Both the position numbers and the translations under genes were made by a program. Positions 1 through 8,338 of a stretch of DNA of 64,000 nucleotides are shown here, piece after piece; within the stretch, counting starts at the first letter, position 1, and the number at the start of each line of letters is the position of its first letter. Source of the DNA: Planctomycetia bacterium (lineage in GTDB: Bacteria > Planctomycetota > Planctomycetia > Gemmatales > HRBIN36); the NCBI GenBank assembly GCA_016795155.1, contig JAEUIE010000019.1, forward strand, positions 124,001 through 188,000. The letters run 5' to 3'. Under the pieces are notes generated by a model. The model ran no database searches and was not told where the DNA came from. It saw only the letters and a list, made by a program, of their open reading frames with translations.

Positions 1-316
1 CTTTCACACCCGTACCAGGCCCGGCAGGCACCATCACCACGCGCGTTGCACCAGCACGGCCGATGACACGGTGCGGGATGGTTTCACCTTTGAGGATGAC
101 TTTTTTCAGGCTGCGTGAGGCATCCTTGACTGCTTTTTCTACAGCAGGCGGCACTTCATTGGCTTTGCCATAACCATAACCCACCTGGCCGCGACGGTCA
201 CCCACCACGACGAGTGCATTAAAGCTGAAACGTCGTCCGCCTTTGACCACCGAGGCACAACGGCGAATCTTGATCACTTTATCTTCCAAGCCACCCTGTT
301 TTGAATCGCTCGACAT
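1..316 (-). CDS. rpsE: 30S ribosomal protein S5 (partial, C-terminus beyond window)
   Basis: S5 lies in the small subunit near the decoding region and takes part in translational fidelity. About 105 N-terminal codons are visible, starting at ATG 316. The reading matches the S5 double-stranded RNA-binding core: EDKVIKIRRCASVVKGG, then FNALVVVGD and GQVGYGYGKA, with basic and Gly-rich residues in the family positions. The 3' end runs off the left edge. It follows rplR by 12 bases, the normal spc-operon order. An overlapping ATG at 320 is in another frame and does not give S5 protein. Confidence 0.95.
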   Translation of the reverse strand, partial: MSSDSKQGGLEDKVIKIRRCASVVKGGRRFSFNALVVVGDRRGQVGYGYGKANEVPPAVEKAVKDASRSLKKVILKGETIPHRVIGRAGATRVVMVPAGPGTGVK

Positions 317-328
317 ACATTGCCCCGG

Positions 329-697
329 TTAGAATTCGAGTCCTGCTTTGCGTGCTGCTTCCGCCAACACCTGGATGCGACCATGATAACGGTAAGGCCC
401 GCGATCAAATGCAATCTTGGTGATGCCGGCTGCCTTGGCTTTCTCCGCAATGCGGGTGCCGATGACTTCAGCAGCCTTCTTGTTGCCGCCGTATTTCAAT
501 CGGCCTTCTTTTTCATTAGTGCTGGCCGCCACCAGCGTTTTGCCTGTCTGGTCATCAATGATCTGCACATAAATATGCTGATGACTGCGATGGACGCTCA
601 ATCGGGGCCGGGCATGAACACCACGTGCACGGAGTGTATTCCGTACATGGTGCTTGCGTCGCACGGCCCGTTTGGCTTTGAGTACTAAACGATCCAT
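329..697 (-). CDS. rplR: 50S ribosomal protein L18
   Basis: L18 binds 5S rRNA and helps attach it to the 23S rRNA. The 122-residue protein has the basic N-terminus (KAKRAVRRKHHVRNTLR) and the family signature RPRLSVHRSHQHIYVQIIDD, then TLVAAST, and ends GLEF as L18 usually does. The frame is open to 733, but the ATG at 697 gives the normal length and N-terminus, so I chose it. It sits between rplF and rpsE, co-transcribed. Confidence 0.95.
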   Translation of the reverse strand: MDRLVLKAKRAVRRKHHVRNTLRARGVHARPRLSVHRSHQHIYVQIIDDQTGKTLVAASTNEKEGRLKYGGNKKAAEVIGTRIAEKAKAAGITKIAFDRGPYRYHGRIQVLAEAARKAGLEF

Positions 698-739
698 TTC
701 ACCAATCCCGCTGAAAATTGTTGCTGGTAGCACTCAGGC

Positions 740-1306
740 TTACGCGCCGGTGCTGCCCATGGTCTTGCCTTCCTTACGTCGGACAACTTCATTTTCGTAA
801 CGAATGCCTTTGCCCTTGTAAGGCTCAGGCTTCCGCATGGCTCGAACTGATGCGGCAAAGTGCCCCACCTTTTGCTTGTCGATGCCGGTGACATTAATGG
901 ATGTCGGATCAGGACAGGTTACTGTAATACCATCGGGAATAGGGACTTCGATGGCATTGGCAAATCCAACAGTCAGAACCAGTTTTTTCTTGTCGAGCCG
1001 GGCCTGGTACCCAATGCCCTCCACTTTCAGTTTCTTTTCGAACCCCTTGGTCACACCCTCAATCAGGTTATTCACCAGTGTGCGAGACAAACCATGCAGC
1101 GATTTCACCATGCGCTCGGTGCTGAGCGTATCAGTACGCTGGGAAAATGTGAGTGACTTGGACTTGTCATCATAAGCAACGCCGATTTCCGGACGTACAT
1201 CCAGAGACAGCTTCCCTTTAGGACCTTCCACATTGACTTTCTGCCCCTGCACGGCAACTTTGACGCCGGTGGGAACAGTGATCGGTTTTCGTCCAATTCG
1301 TGACAT
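740..1306 (-). CDS. rplF: 50S ribosomal protein L6
   Basis: L6 sits near the GTPase-associated centre of the large subunit. The 188-residue protein starts MSRIGRKPI, the near-universal L6 start, and has the two repeated alpha/beta domains, with GVTKGFEKKLKVEGIGYQA in the middle and the C-terminal signature PEPYKGKGIRYENEVVRRKEGK. The last eight residues (MGSTGA end) are a short extension. It follows rpsH in the spc order. Confidence 0.96.
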   Translation of the reverse strand: MSRIGRKPITVPTGVKVAVQGQKVNVEGPKGKLSLDVRPEIGVAYDDKSKSLTFSQRTDTLSTERMVKSLHGLSRTLVNNLIEGVTKGFEKKLKVEGIGYQARLDKKKLVLTVGFANAIEVPIPDGITVTCPDPTSINVTGIDKQKVGHFAASVRAMRKPEPYKGKGIRYENEVVRRKEGKTMGSTGA

Positions 1307-1354
1307 CGATATCGATCCTTACTGCCAGGCAGCAATGCTGCCAGGGTTATTGTC

Positions 1355-1801
1355 TTACCACACTTCACAAATGACTTCGCCACCCAGCTTTTCCTTGCGG
1401 GCCTGGCGATCACTTTTCACACCTTTGTTGGTACTGAGCAACGCAATGCCCAAACCATCCAGCACTGGCTTCAGATCCTTATAGCTGCGGTAGATGCGAC
1501 AGCCAGGTGAACTGATGCGACGAATCTTCTGGATGACTCGTTCGCCCGTTGCGCCATATTTCAGATAGATGCGGATAACGCGTTTTGCCAGCTTGGGATC
1601 GCTGGTCTGCTCGAACTGCTCAACGCCACCTTCGTTTTTCTTGAAGTGGCCTACCTGGTATTCGTAAATGTAGCCTTCCTGCTTCAAGGCTTCAGCCAGA
1701 CCAATTTTCAGTCCATTGGCAGGAATGTCAACTACTGCACGTTCGATGCGGCATGCATTGCGGATACGGGTGCAGAAATCCGCAATCGGATCAGTCATCA
1801 T
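1355..1801 (-). CDS. rpsH: 30S ribosomal protein S8
   Basis: S8 is a primary 16S rRNA-binding protein of the small subunit and, in E. coli, the repressor of the spc operon. The 148-residue protein starts MMTDPIADFCTRIRNA and has the conserved C-terminal RNA-binding segment ALLSTNKGV. It is about 15 residues longer than the usual S8, with the extra length in a central stretch around residues 45-60. It lies between rpsN and rplF. Confidence 0.95.
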   Translation of the reverse strand: MMTDPIADFCTRIRNACRIERAVVDIPANGLKIGLAEALKQEGYIYEYQVGHFKKNEGGVEQFEQTSDPKLAKRVIRIYLKYGATGERVIQKIRRISSPGCRIYRSYKDLKPVLDGLGIALLSTNKGVKSDRQARKEKLGGEVICEVW

Positions 1802-1891
1802 CTCTAGTTTCCTCGCACGCTCCGGGACACGCCCAGTCGTATGCCTGGACTTATGTATCTATCAATTCACACTGAACTGGCAAGACATTTC

Positions 1892-2128
1892 TTACCAACT
1901 TGCCTTTTTCAGGCCTGGAATCAAACCATCGCTGCCGAACTTTCGCAGACAGATACGGCAGCAGCCAAATTTGCGGTAGACGCCTCGTGGTCGTCCGCAC
2001 AGCTTACAGCGTAAGCGAATGCGAATGCGTTCACGGGGAAGAAGTACCTTCTTATCAGGATTTTTCTTCTGTTCTTCGAGCTTCTTCAGTTCTCGTTTGA
2101 ACTTGGCTCGTTTTGCAGTTACTGCCAT
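1892..2128 (-). CDS. rpsN: 30S ribosomal protein S14, zinc-binding type, N-terminally extended
   Basis: S14 is needed late in 30S head assembly. The protein has the zinc-ribbon type core, CKLC then CRIC, around [11 protein letters not shown], and ends IPGLKKASW. This is type Z S14, which is normally about 61 residues; here it is 78 because of a lysine-rich N-terminal extension (residues 1-25). The N-terminal [14 protein letters not shown] resembles the longer zinc-free S14 type, so the protein combines features of both classes. It lies between rplE and rpsH. Confidence 0.94.
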   Translation of the reverse strand: MAVTAKRAKFKRELKKLEEQKKNPDKKVLLPRERIRIRLRCKLCGRPRGVYRKFGCCRICLRKFGSDGLIPGLKKASW

Positions 2129-2162
2129 GGTTGCCTCGTATTATGCTGGCGCTCTTGTTTCG

Positions 2163-2705
2163 TTAGGTAGTTCGGAAAGGCATGCCAAAGCCTTTCAGCA
2201 GTTCGCGGGCTTCATCATCATTGCGGGCGTTGGTCGTAAACGCAATGTCCATACCCTGGGTGAAGTTCACCTTATCTGCTTCAATTTCCGGGAAGACCAT
2301 CTGCTCGGCAATGCCCAGATTATAGTTGCCCTGCCCATCGAAACTCTTGGGGTTCACACCCCGAAAATCGCGAATTCGCGGCAAGGCTACATTGATTAAT
2401 CGATCAAGGAACTCATACATCTTCCTGCCACGCAGCGTCACCTTGCAGCCGATCGCCAGTCCTTCGCGGAGGCGGAAAGCACTGATAGCTTTCTTAGCCT
2501 TGGTAATGACCGCCTTCTGGCCGGCAATCATGGTTAGTTGTTGCTGGGATACCTCCAGCTTGTTCTTGTCTTCGATTGCCTTGCCCACGCCCATGTTAAT
2601 GGTGATCTTTTCCAAGCGGGGAATGCTCAGCACATTCTTCCGATTGAACTTCTTCTGAAGGTCTGGAAGAATCTCCTTCTTGTATTTGTCATGCAGTCGA
2701 GCCAT
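2163..2705 (-). CDS. rplE: 50S ribosomal protein L5
   Basis: L5 carries 5S rRNA into the large subunit and contacts the P-site tRNA. The 180-residue product starts [16 protein letters not shown] and contains the signatures [46 protein letters not shown] and [20 protein letters not shown], with normal length. It lies between rplX and rpsN. Confidence 0.96.
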   Translation of the reverse strand: MARLHDKYKKEILPDLQKKFNRKNVLSIPRLEKITINMGVGKAIEDKNKLEVSQQQLTMIAGQKAVITKAKKAISAFRLREGLAIGCKVTLRGRKMYEFLDRLINVALPRIRDFRGVNPKSFDGQGNYNLGIAEQMVFPEIEADKVNFTQGMDIAFTTNARNDDEARELLKGFGMPFRTT

Positions 2706-2764
2706 GGTCGTTCACCCTGTTGTGCAGGCCGGTCGGTGTCGGCTTGCGGAGTGTGTTTGAGATA

Positions 2765-3121
2765 CTAAGCTTTGGCCAGTGCCTTGGCTTTGCGAATGAG
2801 TCCCAGTTCGGCATTGCATTTCTTGCATACGCGGACTTTGGAACCATCCGGCTTGATTTTAGCGCCAACACGCACACCGCCTCGACAATCGGTGCAGTAG
2901 AGCATGATGTTGGACACAGCGATGGGCATATCTTTGGTCAGACGCCCGCCCTGTCGATTACGACGACTGGGTTTTACGTGCTTGATCGCCTGGTTTGCGC
3001 CTTCCACCACAACCTTGTTGGTCTTGGGGATCACACGCAAAACACGCAGCACCTTGGTTGTGCCACGTGTATTGTCGTCGCCGGTGCGGATAACTATCTG
3101 ATCGCCTTTTCGAATATTCAT
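2765..3121 (-). CDS. rplX: 50S ribosomal protein L24
   Basis: L24 starts assembly of the large subunit by binding 23S rRNA. The 118-residue protein begins with the KOW motif (KGDQIVIRTGDDNTRGTTKVL) and contains VVVEGANQAIKHVKPS. A CTDC/CKKC pair near residues 76-100 forms the C-terminal zinc-binding segment seen in many L24 proteins. It follows rplN after 4 bases. Confidence 0.95.
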   Translation of the reverse strand: MNIRKGDQIVIRTGDDNTRGTTKVLRVLRVIPKTNKVVVEGANQAIKHVKPSRRNRQGGRLTKDMPIAVSNIMLYCTDCRGGVRVGAKIKPDGSKVRVCKKCNAELGLIRKAKALAKA

Positions 3122-3125
3122 CGCG

Positions 3126-3494
3126 TTATACCACCTCAGCAGCCAGGCTGATGATTTTCATGAAGTTCTTTTCGCGTAACTCGCGGGCAACTGCACCAAA
3201 AATGCGTGTACCGCGAGGATTCTTTTCCGCATCAATCAGTACGAGTGCGTTTCTGTCGAAGCGAACGTAAGTACCATCATCACGACGATACTGTTTCTTG
3301 CAACGCACTACGACGCCCTTAACCACATCTCCCTGCTTGACTTCACCACCAGGCAGCGCTTTCTTCACGCTGGCCACGATGATGTCACCCAGGCCGGCAT
3401 ATCGGCGACGTGAACCACCCAATACCTTGATGCACATGACTTCTTTGGCACCGGTATTGTCGGCCACGTCGAGGTAGGTCGTGAGTTGTACCAT
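3126..3494 (-). CDS. rplN: 50S ribosomal protein L14
   Basis: L14 lies at the subunit interface and forms bridges with 16S rRNA. The 122-residue protein has the normal length and start ([27 protein letters not shown]) and the motifs [13 protein letters not shown] and [16 protein letters not shown]. It lies between rpsQ and rplX with tight spacing. Confidence 0.97.
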   Translation of the reverse strand: MVQLTTYLDVADNTGAKEVMCIKVLGGSRRRYAGLGDIIVASVKKALPGGEVKQGDVVKGVVVRCKKQYRRDDGTYVRFDRNALVLIDAEKNPRGTRIFGAVARELREKNFMKIISLAAEVV

Positions 3495-3522
3495 GGCACA
3501 TCCATCCTCTCGTGTTCCGGCT

Positions 3523-3789
3523 TTACTGGGCCGGCAATTCAGCGACGTTTGTCGCCTTCTTGGTTATCTTGATCAGGGACCATCGTTTCAGCTTTGAAAG
3601 AGGACGTGATTCCTCGATCTCCACGATGTCTCCCTTGTGTGATTCATTCTTTTCATCATGTACGTAGCAGACGGTTCGTCGTTTTACGTACTTGCTGTAG
3701 CGGGCGTGCTTGACAAGGCGGTTGATTTCGACTCGGCGAGTCTTATTCATCTTGTCACTGGTTACCACACCCATCAATACCTTGCGCAT
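3523..3789 (-). CDS. rpsQ: 30S ribosomal protein S17
   Basis: S17 is an early-assembly 16S rRNA-binding protein with an OB fold. The 88-residue reading starts [28 protein letters not shown] and contains the family signature [18 protein letters not shown]. The length is normal. It follows rpmC by 12 bases. Confidence 0.96.
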   Translation of the reverse strand: MRKVLMGVVTSDKMNKTRRVEINRLVKHARYSKYVKRRTVCYVHDEKNESHKGDIVEIEESRPLSKLKRWSLIKITKKATNVAELPAQ

Positions 3790-3801
3790 GTTTTCACCTG
3801 G

Positions 3802-4017
3802 TTAGCTTTGCTTCTGCACGCGTTCGTGTTGAATGGTCTTGATGCGGGCAATCTGACGACGCAACTGTTTCGCTTCAGATGCCGTGTTGGTGCGATCACC
3901 TGACGAGGTGCGAAAACGGAGATCGAAGTGCGACTTGATCGCTTCGTTCAGCGCTTCCTTCAGGTGTGCCTCATCCAGTGCACGCATATCAGCTGATCTA
4001 GGCAGCTTGGCAGCCAT
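3802..4017 (-). CDS. rpmC: 50S ribosomal protein L29
   Basis: L29 lies near the polypeptide exit tunnel, next to L23. The ATG at 4017 gives a 71-residue product beginning MAAKLPRSADMRALDE; the family's helical hairpin follows, with LRFRTSSGD and EAKQLRRQIARIKTIQHER. The frame extends upstream into rplP, but that extension is not L29-like. The short gap (2 bases) to the rplP stop indicates coupled translation. Confidence 0.93.
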   Translation of the reverse strand: MAAKLPRSADMRALDEAHLKEALNEAIKSHFDLRFRTSSGDRTNTASEAKQLRRQIARIKTIQHERVQKQS

Positions 4018-4019
4018 GA

Positions 4020-4445
4020 TTATCCTCCAATGCTCGGTCGTCGTGAAACGAATCGGCATTTGAACGGCAGTTTATAGGCAATGCGAGCCATACAGGCCTT
4101 GGCAGCATCTTCGGGAAGACCGCCAATTTCAAACATCACCATTCCGGGTTTGACAACGGCTGCCCAGTATTCTGGTTCGCCCTTGCCCTTGCCCATACGT
4201 GTTTCAGCAGGAATAGCTGACACACTCTTGTGAGGAAAGACGCGGATATAGAGCCGGCCTTCACCTCGTACATATTGTGCAGCAGTGACTCGGCCCGCTT
4301 CAATGACCTCAGCGCTCAACCAGCCACCTTCGAGAGCCTGTAAACCGAACTCTCCATAGGCGACAAAATTGCCACGTTGAGCATCACCGCGAACCTTGCC
4401 CCGCTGGTTTTTGCGATACTTGACGCGCTTGGGCATCATGGCCAC
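4020..4445 (-). CDS. rplP: 50S ribosomal protein L16
   Basis: L16 organises the peptidyl-transferase centre and A-site region. The core reads [16 protein letters not shown], with [13 protein letters not shown] and [11 protein letters not shown] later. Three candidate starts exist: GTG 4445, ATG 4439 and ATG 4436. A GGAGGA Shine-Dalgarno lies 8 bases before the GTG, which favours 4445. The gene starts inside the end of rpsC, an overlap of about 60 bases, much larger than the usual few bases in this operon. Confidence 0.94.
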   Translation of the reverse strand: MAMMPKRVKYRKNQRGKVRGDAQRGNFVAYGEFGLQALEGGWLSAEVIEAGRVTAAQYVRGEGRLYIRVFPHKSVSAIPAETRMGKGKGEPEYWAAVVKPGMVMFEIGGLPEDAAKACMARIAYKLPFKCRFVSRRPSIGG

Positions 4446-5082
4446 GGGTGGATTCCTCCAAATAGTCGCCGTTGTTGATCCAAACCTTGATTCCGATATG
4501 TCCCTGCGGGATCAACGCTTCCGCAAAGCCATAATCGATTTTCGAACGAAGAGTAGTCAGTGGCACTCGGCCAACGCCCGACTTCTCCAGACGAGCCATT
4601 TCTGATCCGCCCAGACGGCCGGAAAGTTGGAGCTTGATTCCCAATGCACCAGCTTCCATCGTTGTTTCCATAGCCTTCTTCATCGTGCGGCGGAAACTCT
4701 GGCGTTTTTCCAGTTGCTCGGCAATGTCTTCAGCAACCAACTGGGCTATCGTCTCGGGGTTGTCGAGCTTTTCAATTTTCAGATTGATGCGGCGGCCGGT
4801 CAGCTTTTCCAGATCTGCCTGCAGCTTTTCCACTTCCTGCCCCTTGCGGCCGATGATGCCACCTGGCCGGGAAGTGTAGAGATACACTTTTACTTCGTCG
4901 CGTGTTCGTTCGATCTCGATCTTGGAGATGCCGGAACGTTTGTATTTCTTCTTGATGTAGTTCCGTACCTTGAAGTCTTCCACCAGCAGGTCGGAGTATT
5001 CACCCTTGCCTGCATACCAGCGGCTGCGCCAATCTTCCATGATTCCCAGACGAAAGCCGGTAGGTTTGATCTTCTGTCCCAT
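4384..5082 (-). CDS. rpsC: 30S ribosomal protein S3
   Basis: S3 forms part of the mRNA entry tunnel. The 232-residue product has the N-terminal signature MGQKIKPTGFRLGI, the KH domain (GGIIGRKGQEVEKLQADLEKLTGR) and the C-terminal domain (GRLGGSEMARLEKSGVGRVPL, GHIGIKVWI). The last 20 or so residues ([10 protein letters not shown] end) are translated from DNA that also encodes the start of rplP and do not look like a conserved S3 tail. Its ATG overlaps the rplV stop as TAATG. Confidence 0.95.
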   Translation of the reverse strand: MGQKIKPTGFRLGIMEDWRSRWYAGKGEYSDLLVEDFKVRNYIKKKYKRSGISKIEIERTRDEVKVYLYTSRPGGIIGRKGQEVEKLQADLEKLTGRRINLKIEKLDNPETIAQLVAEDIAEQLEKRQSFRRTMKKAMETTMEAGALGIKLQLSGRLGGSEMARLEKSGVGRVPLTTLRSKIDYGFAEALIPQGHIGIKVWINNGDYLEESTRGHDAQARQVSQKPAGQGSR

Positions 5083-5441
5083 TAGTTCGGCTCCCCTTCA
5101 CCGGGCGTTGATACCGTGACATGGATGTGGGCCAACCGCTTCAGAATGCGATAAGCCATGCCACGGGCACGGGTTTGAATGCGTTTGAACATGGGCCCGC
5201 CATCGACGCGAGCCTCACTGACATAGAGTTCATCCATGTCGCGTTCGTCCTTGAACTCAGCATTGCCCAATGCAGATTTCAACACAGATTCCACTAACCT
5301 GGCACCCCGATTGGGCAGGTACTTCAGCGCTTCCAGTGCTTCATCAGCCTGCTTGCCGCGAATCAGGTTGGCAAACGGTCGGAGTTTGCGTGCCGTGACA
5401 TCCGCGTAATAGTGATGAGCAACGTATTGTCGTGTTGCCAT
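5082..5441 (-). CDS. rplV: 50S ribosomal protein L22
   Basis: L22 lines the peptide exit tunnel. The ATG at 5441 gives 119 residues beginning MATRQYVAHHYYADV, followed by the L22 core VRPFANLIRGKQ-like segment, LVESVLKSALGNAE and PMFKRIQTRARGMAYRILKR, then HIHVTVS. The frame is open upstream to 5468, but that part is in the leader after the tRNA. The stop shares one base with the rpsC start. Confidence 0.95.
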   Translation of the reverse strand: MATRQYVAHHYYADVTARKLRPFANLIRGKQADEALEALKYLPNRGARLVESVLKSALGNAEFKDERDMDELYVSEARVDGGPMFKRIQTRARGMAYRILKRLAHIHVTVSTPGEGEPN

Positions 5442-5480
5442 AATTCTCGTGCCTGTATTCTCTTGCATTTCAAGACCAGA

Positions 5481-5509
5481 GGTCTGCCTCGATCTTTGCC
5501 GGGCAGACC
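5481..5509 (-). other. 8-bp hairpin between initiator tRNA and rplV
   Basis: On the transcribed strand GGTCTGCC is followed 13 bases later by its exact reverse complement GGCAGACC. There is no U-run after it, so it is unlikely to be a simple terminator. It lies 18 bases past the mature 3' end of the tRNA and 40 bases ahead of rplV. A role as a processing or attenuation structure is inferred from position only. Confidence 0.5.
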
Positions 5510-5526
5510 CCGTGAGTTACTTGCAG

Positions 5527-5598
5527 TTCCGGGGGCAGGATTTGAACCTACGACCTCCAGGTTATGAGCCTGGCGAGCTACCACTGCTCCACCCCGGG
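5527..5598 (-). tRNA. Initiator tRNA-fMet (CAT)
   Basis: The 72-base gene folds as a cloverleaf with anticodon CAT in loop CTCATAA. Initiator hallmarks are visible: the C1 x A72 mismatch at the acceptor end, an A11-U24 pair in the D stem, and GG/CC next to the anticodon loop. The third of the usual three G-C pairs (29-41) is A-U here. The T arm is normal (TTCAAAT loop). No CCA is encoded after A73. The gene lies inside the ribosomal operon between rpsS and rplV on the same strand, so it is probably cut from the polycistronic transcript. Confidence 0.93.
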
Positions 5599-5625
5599 TT
5601 AATTCTCAACGTCTCTCAACGTCGT

Positions 5626-5901
5626 TTATTTTGCTGCTTCAGCCTTCTTGGCGCCGCTATGGCCCTTGAAGGTTCGTGTGGGTGCAAATTCACCCAACTT
5701 GTGTCCCACCATATCTTCGGTAATAAAGACCTTTTGAAACATTCGGCCATTATGAACCAGGAAGGTATAGCTTACGAATTCAGGCACTACTGTGCAGTCT
5801 CGTGCCCAGGTTTTGATCGGTTCCTTGTCTTTCCCAGCCTTCTGAACCTTTTCCAGCAGGCGAAGATCGACATACGGGCCTTTCTTCAGTGAACGACTCA
5901 T
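5626..5901 (-). CDS. rpsS: 30S ribosomal protein S19
   Basis: S19 sits in the 30S head, in complex with S13. The 91-residue protein begins [19 protein letters not shown] and carries the S19 signature [21 protein letters not shown] and [11 protein letters not shown]. Normal length. It follows rplB by 24 bases and is the last protein gene before the tRNA. Confidence 0.96.
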   Translation of the reverse strand: MSRSLKKGPYVDLRLLEKVQKAGKDKEPIKTWARDCTVVPEFVSYTFLVHNGRMFQKVFITEDMVGHKLGEFAPTRTFKGHSGAKKAEAAK

Positions 5902-5925
5902 GTTGTGATCCTATTTCACCTGTTA

Positions 5926-6780
5926 TTATTTCGAAATCGATTGAGCGCCACCAGGACGACGTCGAATAATCGCGCTGTTGGAAGTCTTTCGAGGATTACG
6001 TGTCTTGCCGCCCTTGGCAGATTTCCCAGTAGGCGAACAGGGATGGCGACCACCCTTGGATCGACCTTCACCACCGCCCAGTGGGTGTGCCACGGGATTC
6101 ATGGCTGTACCGCGATTGTGAGGACGACGTCCCAACCATCGCTTGCGACCAGCCTTGCCGAGGGAAATATTCATATGGTCTTTGTTGCCCAGCTCACCAA
6201 TCGTGGCTCGGCATTCCACAGAAACGCGACGCATTTCACCGGAAGGCAGCGTGATCTGTGCCCAACTGCCCTCACGAGCAGTCAGAACGGAAGCGGTACC
6301 TGCGGAGCGAGCGATCTGCCCACCGTGACCGGGAATCATCTCGATGTTATGCACCTGCATACCGAGAGGCACGCGGCGAAGAGGCATACAGTTGCCAACG
6401 CGTGGCTCAGCCTGCTCACCACTTTGAATCTTGTCTCCTGCCTTCAAGCCTTCTGGAGCAAGTATGTAATTCAGAATGCCATCGGTATATTTAACCAGGG
6501 CAATGCGACAACTGCGGTTGGGATCATACTCAATCGCCACCACCTCTGCCCAGGTGTTGTCTTTCTTCCGCTTGAAGTCGATCAACCGATAACGGCGTTT
6601 GTGGCCACCCCCACGGAACCGGCTGGTGGTGTACCCTTGATTATTACGGCCGCCTTTGCGCTTGTACGGGGCAAGTAACGACTTCTCGGGTTTACGGTGC
6701 TTATCCGTCAGCTCAGCAAAATCGCTGACAGTAAACTGTCTGCGACTCTGCGTCACCGGCTTGAATGTCTTGATACCCAT
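5926..6780 (-). CDS. rplB: 50S ribosomal protein L2
   Basis: L2 is required for subunit association and peptidyl-transferase activity. The 284-residue protein starts [16 protein letters not shown], with [30 protein letters not shown] near the N-terminus and the catalytic-region signature [15 protein letters not shown] near the C-terminus, including the conserved His. Length is a little above the usual 275. It lies between rplW and rpsS. Confidence 0.97.
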   Translation of the reverse strand: MGIKTFKPVTQSRRQFTVSDFAELTDKHRKPEKSLLAPYKRKGGRNNQGYTTSRFRGGGHKRRYRLIDFKRKKDNTWAEVVAIEYDPNRSCRIALVKYTDGILNYILAPEGLKAGDKIQSGEQAEPRVGNCMPLRRVPLGMQVHNIEMIPGHGGQIARSAGTASVLTAREGSWAQITLPSGEMRRVSVECRATIGELGNKDHMNISLGKAGRKRWLGRRPHNRGTAMNPVAHPLGGGEGRSKGGRHPCSPTGKSAKGGKTRNPRKTSNSAIIRRRPGGAQSISK

Positions 6781-6830
6781 TTCTGCTTATCCTTCAGCAC
6801 TCCAGCTGCATGCCAGAGGTTGTGTTTCAA

Positions 6831-7154
6831 TTAGATAAAGTCGATCTTGTCTTCCGTGTGCAGCTTGACGATGGCTTTCTTCCAGTTGGAAAGCTTCCCT
6901 TCAAGCCCCTTGAAGCGTTTGTGCTTGCCCAGGCAGTTCATGGTACGGACACCTACCACGCGCACTTTGAACAGATGCTCGATGGCATCACGGATCTGAA
7001 GCTTATCTGCCAGTGGATGCACTTCGAAGGTATACGAATTGTAGCGGGTGGACTGGTGTGTGCCCTTTTCGGTAACCAGCGGACGCAGAACGATCTGGTG
7101 CGGTTCGAGTTCAGGACCGTATGCGACAGTGTTAACGTTGGCTCTGGTTGACAT
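6831..7154 (-). CDS. rplW: 50S ribosomal protein L23
   Basis: L23 is the docking site for trigger factor and SRP at the exit tunnel. The 107-residue product has VLRPLVTEKGT (the L23 start motif), YTFEVHPLADKLQIRDAIEHLFKVRVVGVRTMNCLGKHKR, and a standard C-terminus. A 15-20 residue N-terminal leader precedes the core. It follows rplD by 14 bases. Confidence 0.95.
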   Translation of the reverse strand: MSTRANVNTVAYGPELEPHQIVLRPLVTEKGTHQSTRYNSYTFEVHPLADKLQIRDAIEHLFKVRVVGVRTMNCLGKHKRFKGLEGKLSNWKKAIVKLHTEDKIDFI

Positions 7155-7168
7155 GGGCCTGCATCTCC

Positions 7169-7828
7169 CTATTTGGCAGCCTTCTCAACAGCAGGCTTTC
7201 GCAGTGCTTCCAGCGCATCGCGCGTCAGCAGCAGACGTTTCCGCTTGAGGATGGTGTAAGTATTGAAATCAGAAACAGGGTAGAAATCGACACCCTTGAT
7301 ATTGCGTACTGAACGGTATGTCTTGTCATCGGGGCCAGCTACGCCGATCAGCAGCGTCTGGCCGTTCAATTTCAGGTTTTTGAGCACGCCGGCCATGGCC
7401 TTGGTCTTGCCGTCAGCGCTGGCCAGTGAATCAACTATGACTGCCTCGTTGTCCTGGAATTTGCTCAGGACTGCCATCTTGCGTGCCAGTCGAACAGCCT
7501 TCTTCGGCATGTGGAATTCGTAATCGCGTGGCTTGGGGCCTTTGCTAGTTCCGCCACCACGTCGCTTATTGGTTCGCTTGGATCCAACACGGGCATTACC
7601 CGTGCCCTTCTGCCTGAAGAGCTTTTTGGTTGAACCAGCAACTTCACCGCGGCGCAACGTGCTGTGGGTACCTGCACGCTGATTCGCCAGATGCATGACC
7701 ACAACATCGTGAAGCAATTGTTTGTTGACGGAACCACCAAAATCTGCAGGGTCAATCTCCACAGCACCAACGGCCTGGCCCTGGGTGTTCAGCACATCAA
7801 CTTTGAGTTTGGCGAGTTTCTCTGCCAT
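7169..7828 (-). CDS. rplD: 50S ribosomal protein L4
   Basis: L4 lines the exit tunnel and in E. coli represses the S10 operon. The 219-residue product has the tunnel-loop region AGTHSTLRRGEVAGSTKKLFRQKGTGNARVGS and the C-terminal domain with VDSLASADGKTKAMAGVL and YPVSDFNTYTILKRKRLLLTRDALEAL. It directly follows rpsJ: the L3 gene that normally lies between them is absent, and only 100 bases separate the two genes. Confidence 0.96.
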   Translation of the reverse strand: MAEKLAKLKVDVLNTQGQAVGAVEIDPADFGGSVNKQLLHDVVVMHLANQRAGTHSTLRRGEVAGSTKKLFRQKGTGNARVGSKRTNKRRGGGTSKGPKPRDYEFHMPKKAVRLARKMAVLSKFQDNEAVIVDSLASADGKTKAMAGVLKNLKLNGQTLLIGVAGPDDKTYRSVRNIKGVDFYPVSDFNTYTILKRKRLLLTRDALEALRKPAVEKAAK

Positions 7829-7928
7829 GGCCTTATAGCCTTTTCTTATGCCTTGCAGACGAATACAGCCGAGCGATTCCTGACGCTCGGCAGCGTACGT
7901 CTAACGTTCCAATGATTCTCGATAGCGT

Positions 7929-8249
7929 CTAACCGACTGCGGACGCTTTAATTTTAATATCTACGCCCGCTGGCAAACTGAGCTTGTTCAAGGCATCAAT
8001 CGTCTTAGCGGTCGGTTGCATGATATCAATGAGTCGCTTGTGGGTGCGAATCTCAAACTGTTCACGCGATTTCTTGTCAATGTGCGGCGATCGATTGACG
8101 GTGTAACGCTCGATACGCGTAGGAAGGGGAATTGGTCCATGAACGATCGCTTCGGTTCGCTTGGCAGTATCCACGATATCCATCGCAGACTGGTCAAGGA
8201 TCGAGTGATCATATGCTTCCATTCGTATTCTGATGCGCTCTGCAGCCAC
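7929..8249 (-). CDS. rpsJ: 30S ribosomal protein S10
   Basis: S10 belongs to the 30S head and is also the NusE antitermination factor. The 106-residue protein reads [33 protein letters not shown], then [39 protein letters not shown], all S10 signatures. The start codon is GTG at 8249; the next ATG, nine codons in, would cut off the conserved IRIR strand. It is the first gene of the operon. Confidence 0.96.
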   Translation of the reverse strand: MAAERIRIRMEAYDHSILDQSAMDIVDTAKRTEAIVHGPIPLPTRIERYTVNRSPHIDKKSREQFEIRTHKRLIDIMQPTAKTIDALNKLSLPAGVDIKIKASAVG

Positions 8250-8338
8250 GTCGATTCTCGCATTCTCTTCTTATACTTACTTTGCCCACAAAGTTGCCTG
8301 CCCACCGATATAATCGGAAGCGCACAGGCGGAAGGTTC

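Noticed and set aside
5363-5584. 73-codon minus-strand frame across the tRNA
   Set aside because: It is a chance reading of the initiator tRNA and the hairpin region.
5527-5598. Elongator tRNA-Met
   Set aside because: C1 x A72 mismatch and A11-U24 are initiator marks; an elongator has a paired acceptor end.
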